Positions 24,955-32,976 of a DNA stretch of 32,976 bases are shown piece after piece. Position 1 is the first letter of the stretch; the number at the start of each line of letters is the position of its first letter. The notes below the pieces were generated by a model. It was given only the letters and a program-made list of their open reading frames with translations, had not been told where the DNA came from and did not search any database. The DNA is from an uncultured delta proteobacterium (GTDB lineage: Bacteria > Myxococcota_A > Polyangia > Polyangiales > Polyangiaceae), in assembly GCA_903892415.1 (NCBI GenBank), contig CAITIQ010000002.1:1-32976 (forward strand). The letters run 5' to 3'. The position numbers and the translations under genes were made by a program.

Positions 24955-25550
24955 TTCGGCATCCTCGCGATCCCGCCGGGAAGAATCTCCACCGCTCTCA
25001 GCCCTGCGTTGCTGGCGCCGCCGCCGACATTGAACCTTATCGTATTGGTCTGGCGCACGAATGTGTCAGCGCTCGTTTGTCGAATGAACGTGCTGCCTTT
25101 GGGCGTGAAGCAAAGTTCAATTGCAGCGACGTTGGCCGTGCCCAGCCCGATTTGATCGTTGGCATTCACCACTATCTCAGCAGGTCCAATCGTGGGAACC
25201 CAGTGGCTCACCCGAGATGTCGGGGCTGCGCAGTTGGGCGATGGCGTATCGACCCCTCCGGCTCCGTCTACATCTTGCATGTGGTCGTCAACCAAGAGGT
25301 TCACGGAGTCCCACGTCACACTTACCGCCCCACCGCGACCGAACGCCCGAGAGCGCGAACTCTGCATGATGCTGAGCACCGAAACGGTGTCAGTCTGGCC
25401 GCGCCGATCATCCAGGATCCTGCTTACGGACGGGGCAGCCAAGCCCGCACAGATCGCGATGATGGTCACCACCACCATCATTTCAATCAGTGTGAACCCA
25501 GCTCTGGCGGACCGCCGGAGCGAGAGGGTAGGGGTTGAGGACTGCGGCAT
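24951..25550 (-). CDS. FimT/FimU/GspH-like minor pilin, first gene of the pilus operon
   Basis: A 199-residue prepilin. Leader MPQSSTPTLSLRRSARAG, then the helix FTLIEMMVVVTIIAICAGLA with Glu at +5 and the standard G/F cleavage site. The globular domain has the GspH-like end (IRFNVGGG, ILPGGIARMPK). The ATG at 25550 is preferred because an AGGG lies 8 bases upstream. The TTG at 25598 would give a 34-residue leader and cannot be excluded. In the priming complex FimU/GspH links the minor-pilin tip to the shaft. The pilus operon promoter should lie upstream of it, in the 249-bp gap shared with the divergent lipoprotein gene. Confidence 0.91.
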   Translation of the reverse strand: MPQSSTPTLSLRRSARAGFTLIEMMVVVTIIAICAGLAAPSVSRILDDRRGQTDTVSVLSIMQSSRSRAFGRGGAVSVTWDSVNLLVDDHMQDVDGAGGVDTPSPNCAAPTSRVSHWVPTIGPAEIVVNANDQIGLGTANVAAIELCFTPKGSTFIRQTSADTFVRQTNTIRFNVGGGASNAGLRAVEILPGGIARMPK

Positions 25551-25799
25551 GGGCAACGCCCTGCACAGGCTGTGCCGTTTGCTTGCGAGGATGCGCAAAT
25601 CCCACGGAGGTGTCGCATTGCCAGAATGTGCTTCCTGCTCTGCTATCCAGGGCCTCGGGGAGCTGCGGCAAGGAGGTTGTGTGCTTCTGTCCAGGTCCTA
25701 CCGGCCGGCGGGTGCACGCAGTCTTTTCATGACTCTGCAAATTGTTGCAATCTGCGCGCGGGGATTGTTTGGAGGACGCCGTCGCACTAGCAGGGCGGT
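25551..25799. promoter_or_regulatory. Divergent intergenic region: pilus operon (-) and lipoprotein gene (+)
   Basis: 249 bp with no credible ORF. It must hold promoters for both directions. I looked for a PilR/sigma-54 site (GG-N10-GC) on the minus strand and found no convincing match. A short inverted repeat lies at 25736-25749. Confidence 0.5.
25736..25749. repeat. Short inverted repeat TGCAA-N4-TTGCA, candidate operator
   Basis: Perfect 5-bp arms around ATTG in the divergent promoter region. It is AT-rich compared with its surroundings. The size would suit a dimeric regulator, but the arms are short enough to arise by chance. Confidence 0.3.
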
Positions 25800-26879
25800 A
25801 TGCGACTCACCTGTTGGCTCTTTTTGTGTTTGGTTCAGGTCTCTTGTTCGAGCGAGAGCGCGCCAAGTGCAGAACGACGAGCCCCGCCTCCGGCTCCGGC
25901 TGGTTCGGCCGCCACCGCAACCGCCTGCACGAGGCAGGAGATTTCGGACCCGCTGACGAAGACCTTTTTCCCGTCGAAGATAGGCTCGTTCTGTCTCGAC
26001 GAAGATGGCGGACGAGCGGTGGGCGAGGGCACAAAGGAAAGGCTCGAGAACCTCTCCGACTTCTTCGACGGGGAGGCGGAGGTGTACCACCGCCATCAAG
26101 TTCGACGCGTTACGCAGTTCCGCTACGTGTCAACCACCTCTGCGGCGACGATCGACTTCTTGGTATCAAAGTTTGCGTCGAAAGAATTCGCCTTTGCGAT
26201 GTTCACGAAGCGAGTGACAGGGGATGGAGATCCCGCTGACGAGGCGACAGCCCAACCCCTCGCAGTTGCGGGGGCCGCGGCAATTGGCGTTGGTAACGCG
26301 AACCTGTGGAAGGGCGAATGGTTGTTCGAGATCGTGTACAACGATGACAAGGCCGCCCCTGAGGCTCTGGCGAAGGCCGCGGCGGGGATCATTCCCGAGC
26401 TCACCAAGAGCGTTGCGGAGCGCGTTACCGGGGACGCCGAGTGGCCGGACGACGTGAAGCTGCTGCCTGCCCAGGATCAGGTTCCGAGCGGCTTTCGCTT
26501 GGTTACCGAGGATGCGTTCCCATTTGCCAAAGGGCCCGGCCGCTTCGGGATGCGATACTACGCGGAGCGCGGGAGGCGTTTTCGATTCGCCCGACTCAAC
26601 GACACTGCTGAGGCCGCAGAGCGTTGGATGAAGAAGCTCAGCGGTGCGAGTAAACCGAGCGAGGGGGCGACGGTTCCTGGCGCGGACCAAGTAGTGGCTG
26701 GAGTGTACAAGGACGGGGAGGTCGAGGTGGAGGCTCTCGCTGCGCGCAAGGGCGCGATGCTGATCGTGGTGCAGGATGAACCGCGCGTCCTGCGCGCGGG
26801 GGCAACGGCCGACGAGCGAGCGAAGGTATCGCTCACGCTCGCGGAGAAAGCCGAGAAGGCTGCAGGTTTACTGCGCTGA
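25800..26879 (+). CDS. Lipoprotein of unknown function (possibly DUF6599-like)
   Basis: A 359-residue protein with a short signal peptide (LTCWLFLCLVQVSCSS). A lipobox around Cys16 predicts lipid anchoring, followed by a Pro/Ala-rich linker. The mature part looks like two related halves: an N-terminal one (FFPSKIGSF, DFFDGEAEVYHRHQVRRVTQFRY) and a C-terminal one (LLPAQDQVPSGFRL, RFGMRYYAERGRRFRFARL). The motif of a DGEAE-like turn, then Tyr, then a strand reading 'F-Y' recalls the DUF6599 family from memory; this is unchecked. ATG start with AGGG 4 bases upstream. It is divergent from the pilus operon, and its 3' end meets a hairpin shared with the convergent PPIase gene. Confidence 0.72.
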   Translation: MRLTCWLFLCLVQVSCSSESAPSAERRAPPPAPAGSAATATACTRQEISDPLTKTFFPSKIGSFCLDEDGGRAVGEGTKERLENLSDFFDGEAEVYHRHQVRRVTQFRYVSTTSAATIDFLVSKFASKEFAFAMFTKRVTGDGDPADEATAQPLAVAGAAAIGVGNANLWKGEWLFEIVYNDDKAAPEALAKAAAGIIPELTKSVAERVTGDAEWPDDVKLLPAQDQVPSGFRLVTEDAFPFAKGPGRFGMRYYAERGRRFRFARLNDTAEAAERWMKKLSGASKPSEGATVPGADQVVAGVYKDGEVEVEALAARKGAMLIVVQDEPRVLRAGATADERAKVSLTLAEKAEKAAGLLR

Positions 26880-26895
26880 GTTCGTGCGGGCCGCA

Positions 26896-26937
26896 TGAAA
26901 CGCATGAAGGAGGGCAAGCCCTCCTTCATGTGTTTCA
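26896..26937. terminator. Strong hairpin between convergent genes, probable bidirectional terminator
   Basis: Arms 26896-26915 and 26918-26937 pair over 20 bp with one mismatch that is a G-U wobble on one strand. The core ATGAAGGAGGGC/GCCCTCCTTCAT is perfect, around an AA (effective CAAG loop). It sits 17 bp after one stop codon and 19 bp before the other. No long T-tract follows on either strand, so it may act as an RNA-stabilising end or a U-poor terminator. Confidence 0.75.
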
Positions 26938-26956
26938 CGCGCGTCCTATTGTTGGA

Positions 26957-27760
26957 CTACTCGGTTCGCGTAACCAGTTCGAACCCGAAAGGCGATTCGA
27001 AGACTGCACTGGTTGCACCGACCTGCAACTTCTCAACGGTCTGGGTCAGACTTGCGTCATAGGCGTCGCGCTTGAAGCGACCGAGGTTGCCCCCCGTTGA
27101 TTTGGAGCCTGCGTCGTCAGAGAACTCTGCAGCGACCTCCTCAAACTTGGCGCCGCCGGTGAGCTTCTTGGCAGCCGCTTCAGCACGCGTCTTGGCTTCC
27201 TCCTTGGTGCGGGTTGCTTGCGAGTTCTTCGCACCTTTGTAGGCAACGAGGATGCGGCGCGCCCCGAAGGTCGGGTTCGGGTCGACCGTGGCGGGCTTGG
27301 GCGCCGCCGATGGCCTTGGAGCGGCAGTAGGCGCCGCGGGGGCCGCGGACTTTGGCGCTGCTGCCGGTGCTGCGCTAGCACTCGGCGCTGCAGCTGACGA
27401 GCTCGCTGCTGGGGTCCGTTTCACCTTGGCCCACGTTGGACCGAGCAGATTGGTGAACAAGCCAAAGAAGCCGAGCACACCCACCATGACCAAGGTGCCC
27501 AGGATTGCATGGGGCAACCACCAACTAGGGTCTTCCGAGGCATCGGGTCGCTTCGAGCTGGCAGCGATGGGCCGAGGCGAGTCTTCAACGTCTTCCTCGT
27601 CTTCTTCGTCCTCCTCTTCTCCCTCTTCACCCTCCTCGAACTCGTCCTCGTCTTCTTCAGCCTCCAAGGCTGCGCGCTTCTTGGCCTCGTCCTCTGAGGA
27701 CTTCACCGGCTTGGATTTCGAGGCGCCCTGTTTGCCTGCAGCATCGGCTTGTCTAGCCAT
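26957..27760 (-). CDS. Membrane-anchored PpiC-type (parvulin) peptidyl-prolyl isomerase with acidic N-terminus
   Basis: A 267-residue protein with four parts. Residues 1-35 are Lys/Ala-rich; 35-60 are almost entirely Glu/Asp; one transmembrane helix spans about 83-105 (ILGTLVMVGVLGFFGLF); an Ala/Pro/Ser linker covers 117-157. A C-terminal parvulin domain spans about 165-267 (ARRILVAYKGA, FEEVAAEFSDD, GNLGRFKRDAYD, FESPFGFELVTRTE). Only one helix precedes the domain, and the positive-inside rule is ambiguous because the N-terminus is so acidic. The periplasmic side is likely for the PPIase (inference). It should catalyse proline isomerisation on exported proteins. ATG start; an AGGGAG lies about 13 bases upstream, a rather long spacing. 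Confidence 0.85.
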   Translation of the reverse strand: MARQADAAGKQGASKSKPVKSSEDEAKKRAALEAEEDEDEFEEGEEGEEEDEEDEEDVEDSPRPIAASSKRPDASEDPSWWLPHAILGTLVMVGVLGFFGLFTNLLGPTWAKVKRTPAASSSAAAPSASAAPAAAPKSAAPAAPTAAPRPSAAPKPATVDPNPTFGARRILVAYKGAKNSQATRTKEEAKTRAEAAAKKLTGGAKFEEVAAEFSDDAGSKSTGGNLGRFKRDAYDASLTQTVEKLQVGATSAVFESPFGFELVTRTE

Positions 27761-27811
27761 CTGGTCTTCGTCTCCCTGTGCGAACGAAAGCGAGGCGAAT
27801 GCCTCAATAAG

Positions 27812-28660
27812 TTAGATGGAAATCTCAGCGTAGGTGTTGGCCAGCACCGCTTCGTTGCGCTCCTGGACCTCAGTCGAGAGCACATACTTGCCGCCCCCAA
27901 GGTCCCAGCCACTCGTGACTAGCGTTTCCCCAGGCCAAACCGGCTTGCGGAACTGCGCGGCAATCTTGCGCAGTTTGCTCGGGTCCCCTCCGCAGGGGCC
28001 GAGCACCACAGCACGCGTGAGGAAGCCGAACGTCGCGAGCCCGTGCAGTATGGGGCCTTGCTCGAAACCAACGCTTGCTGCAAAGGCAGGGTCGGCGTGG
28101 AGTGGGTTGACGTCTCCCGAGATTCGATAGAGCAGCGCCTGCTCGGGGGTCGTAGTCTCCTCGCGTCGGAAGGTTGGCGCCCGGTCCTTGGGGATCGCCG
28201 GTCCAGGATCTGCAGGCGGTCGAGGGCCACTAAACCCGCCCGCTCCGCGGAAAATGATTGACCAGGTGGTCTCGAAGACGAGTTCCCCAGCCTGAGTTGT
28301 GCGCGAATCCACGACGACCTGCGCGAACTTCTTCAGGTCATAGATCGCGCGAATAGAAGCTGAAGTTTCGAGCGTCCCCTGCGCGGCGATCGGCTTGTGA
28401 GCCTTAACGACTTGGCCTCCATGCACTACCATCGATAGATCGCCGCCGGTGTGGATGAGGCACTCGAGCACCGCTTCGTGGGCGGGAACGACGGCAAAAC
28501 TCGGCAAGACCTTTATTCCGCCGGGCGCGTTCTCGTACAGAAACGGCAACTCGTCTCGCTTGGCGCCTACGCCGAGTGCGTAGGTAGCGAGCGTCCGCCA
28601 GTCGTACGCCAGACGATGCTCTTTGCTCTTCCACTCGACAGTGCTCGGATCCAAGCCCAT
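27812..28660 (-). CDS. MaoC-type (R)-specific enoyl-CoA hydratase (hydratase 2)
   Basis: A 282-residue double hot-dog protein. The C-terminal half has the hydratase-2 motif YRISGDVNPLHADP (178-191), with catalytic Asp183 and His188, followed by GPILHGL. The N-terminal half is the degenerate hot-dog that holds the acyl chain, as in the MFE-2 hydratase domain, and the length fits stand-alone eukaryote-like enzymes. It hydrates trans-2-enoyl-CoA to (R)-3-hydroxyacyl-CoA, for beta-oxidation or for supplying PHA or polyketide precursors. The ATG at 28660 has no Shine-Dalgarno, and an in-frame TAG at 28673-28675 limits other starts. It is 51 bp upstream of the PPIase gene on the same strand, with no obvious functional link. 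Confidence 0.92.
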   Translation of the reverse strand: MGLDPSTVEWKSKEHRLAYDWRTLATYALGVGAKRDELPFLYENAPGGIKVLPSFAVVPAHEAVLECLIHTGGDLSMVVHGGQVVKAHKPIAAQGTLETSASIRAIYDLKKFAQVVVDSRTTQAGELVFETTWSIIFRGAGGFSGPRPPADPGPAIPKDRAPTFRREETTTPEQALLYRISGDVNPLHADPAFAASVGFEQGPILHGLATFGFLTRAVVLGPCGGDPSKLRKIAAQFRKPVWPGETLVTSGWDLGGGKYVLSTEVQERNEAVLANTYAEISI

Positions 28661-28700
28661 GGCGTGCGATGGCTACTGACACGCGCTGGCTGTGTCAATG

Positions 28701-29422
28701 TCAGAGCGCGAGTCGGTAGGCGACGGTGGCTACGAGGTCGAATACGTCGACGCGACCGGATAGCGAGGCAACGTCTCCTAACGAGGAGGTATTGGGCTCG
28801 CCGGGCAATACCCAATTACCGTAGCGAAAGGTTCCGCCGACCGAGAAATTGTCCGCAAAAATGTAGGAACCACCAGCCGCTAACGAAACGGCGAGGCCCT
28901 CGGAGCCAACCACCAAGGCGTCAGGCCCTACAAACTTCACGTCGCTGGGAGGGTTCCGGTCTTTGTCAACGCCCCAGGCATCCCGAATGCTGACCAGCCC
29001 CAAACAGGTGCCCACCCACGCCTCCGCATCAGGAAGCTTGAGGTAGGAGTAGCGAAAGAGGGTCTCTACCAAAAAGTACCGGCGGGAGTGTTCACGCAAG
29101 AGTGAATCGTCTCCTCGCGCTTCGTCGGTTCGCAAGGTCGTCCCCCAAACGATACCCGCTCCGACGCCGATCGCGCCAAACTCGTACAGGTTGCGCAGCC
29201 CAAGTCCAAGACTGACTTCGCCAGTTGAGCAGTCGTCGAGTGAGCCGGGACAGACCTCCGCTGCTGGCAAAGCGATGATCCCTGCATCCAGCTCGACGAC
29301 CGTCAGCGGTAGCCCGCGCTCGCGAGCGGCAAGCGCGCGTCCCTCGGCCCGCGAAGTGTCTTCAGCGTGGGCTACGGACGGAAGAATCATGCAGGCCAAC
29401 GCCCACAGCGCGAACGGAAGTT

Positions 29423-29426
<4 letters not shown>
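28701..29426 (-). CDS. Outer-membrane beta-barrel-like protein, coupled to the kinase gene
   Basis: A 241-residue protein with a clean Sec signal peptide (MKLPFALWALACMILPSVAHA, cleavage before ED). Alternating strands rich in Gly and aromatics follow (EFGAIGVGAGIVWG, YFLVETLFRYSYL, LAVSLAAGGSYIF, FSVGGTFRYGNW) and the last strand is VATVAYRLAL. Such a pattern suggests a small outer-membrane barrel, although the protein does not end in Phe. Two Cys (VCPGSLDDC) near residue 60 could form a disulfide. The ATG at 29426 makes an ATGA overlap with the kinase stop (29423-29426); an ATG six bases upstream (29432) is the alternative. Function unknown. Confidence 0.75.
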
Positions 29427-31555
<2,129 letters not shown>

Positions 31556-31655
31556 TCGTCGCTGCACTCTAGCAGTTGCTGGTCGACGCTGGAGGGCGAT
31601 CTCGGGGGGTGACCGGACGGGGCATTCGTAATAGGGTCCGCCGGTCCGGACGCCC
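31556..31655. promoter_or_regulatory. Divergent promoter region between kinase gene and scpA
   Basis: About 100 bp. On the plus strand TAATAG (31629-31634) could be a -10 for scpA, but no -35 at proper spacing is seen. No operator-like repeat of note apart from short GC-rich GGTCCGGAC stretches near 31643. Confidence 0.35.
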
Positions 31656-32976
31656 GTGAAGCACGCTCGAGGAAAAAAGAAACGCGCCGCCTCTGGCAAG
31701 CGCGACGCTGACCCGGCGCGCTCAGGGCCGCCCGCCCCGCCGGCGGGGCCTGGTTTAGCCCAAACAGGCCACGCAGCGCGTACCCAGGGTACGCCCGGTC
31801 CAGCCGTGCCGGTGCGAACGGTAGACCTGGATGAGGTCCCCAAAGACGCCTACGTAGTGAGCTTGCCCACCTTTGAGGGCCCGCTCGACCTGCTGCTCGA
31901 GATCATCCAAAAGCACGAACTCGACATCATGGACATCCCCATGGGGTTCGTGACGGAGAAGTACCTCGAGTACCTCAAGGTGATGCAGTCGCTAGCGATC
32001 GACGTCGCCAGCGAGTACCTCGTGATGGCCGCGACGCTCACTTTGATCAAGAGCCGGATGCTGCTGCCGGACGACCCGACGGTGCAGTCCAACGGGGACG
32101 AGGAGGAAGAGGAGCTGGATCCGCGAGCGGAGCTCGTTCGCCGTTTGCTCGAGTACCAGCGCTACAAGGCCGCTGGGGAAACTCTGGTTTCACGCGATAC
32201 CCTTGGCACGTCGGTCTTTCCGCGCGGAGCGGTCGATGAGACTCGCTCCGAGGGGCCTGCTCCGTTCGCCGCCTTCGGCGTGCTCGACCTCCTTGGTGCC
32301 TTCAAAAAGCTGCTCGAGAAGTCCAAGGTCAAGATGGACCACGAGGTGGTCTTTGACCGCATCGGCATCACCGAGCGCATCGTTGAGCTTACCGAGGTGC
32401 TCCAGCAGCGTCGCACGATTGCCTTCGAGGACATCTTTGTTAGCGAGGGTAGAACGCCTACTCGCTTCGATCTCGTGATCACATTTCTGGCCATCCTCGA
32501 GATGTGCCGCATGAAAATGATGAGAGTGTTTCAGGTGGATGCTCTTTCGAGGATTCATGTGGAGCTGCTCGTTATGAACGAGGATGAGGAGGATGGGCCG
32601 GACCCTGCGTGGCCAACCTCCGAGGAACTCGAGCGTACTGCTCGCGCAGAGTTTGCAGCCGAAAGAGCGGGCCAAGCTCTCGATGCGGTGATCGGGGACG
32701 AAGCGCTAGCTGTCGAAGAAGCTGACGAAGCGCTGCCCGTCGAAGGAGAGGTCGTTGGCGTTGCGGTCGAAGAGGCCGTTGCTGGCGAGGAGCCTGTTGC
32801 TGTTGCCGACGATGAAGCTGTTGCCGACGCAGTAGAGGCTGAGGCTGTTGCGGTCGAAGAGGCTGATGCAGTCGAAGAGACTGTGGCGGCTAGCGAGGAG
32901 ACCGTTGCTAGCGAGGAGACCGTTGCTAGCGAGGAGACCGTTGCTAGCGAGGAGACCGTTGCTAGCGAGGAGACCG
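31656..32976 (+). CDS. scpA: Segregation and condensation protein A (ScpA) with long acidic C-terminal extension, 3' end outside window
   Basis: The frame runs from the GTG at 31656 to the window edge (440 codons, no stop). Core ScpA begins at residue 66 (YVVSLPTFEGPLDLLLEII), then ELDIMDIP, ASEYLVMAATLTLIKSRMLLP and the C-terminal winged helix (IVELTEVLQQRRTIAFEDIF, TRFDLVITFLAILEM). ScpA is the kleisin of the SMC-ScpAB condensin and bridges the SMC heads for chromosome segregation. ScpA is normally 250-280 residues. Here a basic, Pro-rich 65-residue N-terminus is added, and after residue about 340 a Val/Ala/Glu-rich extension continues past the window edge. GTG at 31806 or 31812 are alternative starts. 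An in-frame TAG at 31632-31634 limits the 5' side. scpB would be expected downstream. Confidence 0.9.
   Translation, partial: MKHARGKKKRAASGKRDADPARSGPPAPPAGPGLAQTGHAARTQGTPGPAVPVRTVDLDEVPKDAYVVSLPTFEGPLDLLLEIIQKHELDIMDIPMGFVTEKYLEYLKVMQSLAIDVASEYLVMAATLTLIKSRMLLPDDPTVQSNGDEEEEELDPRAELVRRLLEYQRYKAAGETLVSRDTLGTSVFPRGAVDETRSEGPAPFAAFGVLDLLGAFKKLLEKSKVKMDHEVVFDRIGITERIVELTEVLQQRRTIAFEDIFVSEGRTPTRFDLVITFLAILEMCRMKMMRVFQVDALSRIHVELLVMNEDEEDGPDPAWPTSEELERTARAEFAAERAGQALDAVIGDEALAVEEADEALPVEGEVVGVAVEEAVAGEEPVAVADDEAVADAVEAEAVAVEEADAVEETVAASEETVASEETVASEETVASEETVASEET
32889..32976 (+). repeat. 18-bp tandem repeat in scpA encoding ASEETV units
   Basis: Unit GCTAGCGAGGAGACCGTT starts at 32889, 32907, 32925, 32943 and 32961: four complete identical copies and 16 bases of a fifth, cut by the window edge. 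The period is six codons, so copy-number change keeps the frame. Weaker, diverged relatives (VEEA-like) precede it from about 32700. Confidence 0.95.

Noticed and set aside
25599..25720. Sigma-54 promoter for the pilus operon
   Set aside because: TGGCA occurs, but no GC follows at the required 10-base spacing.
31556..31843. 96-codon N-terminal extension of the kinase frame
   Set aside because: It is compositionally unlike the kinase, overlaps the start of divergent scpA, and the family's CxxC ribbon begins right after the ATG at 31555.

Overview
The window is about 33 kb of high-GC DNA. It is gene-dense, with many 4-bp ATGA/GTGA stop-start overlaps and frequent GTG or TTG starts. The gene set is a minor-pilin/PilY1 cluster, a large Ser/Thr kinase with a CxxC ribbon, many lipoproteins, an ScpA with a long extension, and acyl-CoA catabolism. 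This suggests a myxobacterium-like member of the Myxococcota, probably a Polyangia-type lineage; the taxonomy is inferred from gene content only.

Layout. 1-821 (+) is the C-terminal part of a PhoD-like phosphatase. 839-5519 (-) is a five-gene catabolic operon, read in the order SDR, Rid-family protein, crotonase, acyl-CoA dehydrogenase, old-yellow-enzyme-type flavin oxidoreductase. 5601-7598 (+) is an exported alpha/beta hydrolase. 7592 to about 9535 (-) is a GT-C-like membrane glycosyltransferase whose N-terminus has no canonical start codon. 9619-10161 (+) is a TPR protein. 10165-12343 (-) is gcvT-gcvH followed by a small lipase-like hydrolase; no gcvP or glycine riboswitch is visible.

12390-25550 (-) is the centrepiece, a type IV pilus tip/priming locus read from right to left: FimT/GspH-like, PilV-like, PilW-like and PilX-like prepilins, then PilY1-B with a small lipoprotein, then a second PilY1-A with a paralogous lipoprotein. 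The pilY1-lipoprotein pair is therefore a diverged tandem duplication. PilY1-B carries one in-frame TGA at codon 243 with the rest of the frame intact. This could be a young pseudogene, a base-call error, or, less likely, recoding.

25800-26879 (+) is a lipoprotein divergent from the pilus operon. It converges on a PpiC-like membrane protein across a strong hairpin. 27812-31555 (-) holds a MaoC-type hydratase, an outer-membrane-like protein and a Ser/Thr kinase; the last two are translationally coupled. 31656 to the window end (+) is scpA, running off the edge inside an 18-bp tandem repeat. No tRNA, rRNA, CRISPR array, insertion sequence or phage gene was recognised, and no gene-free stretch exceeds 300 bp.
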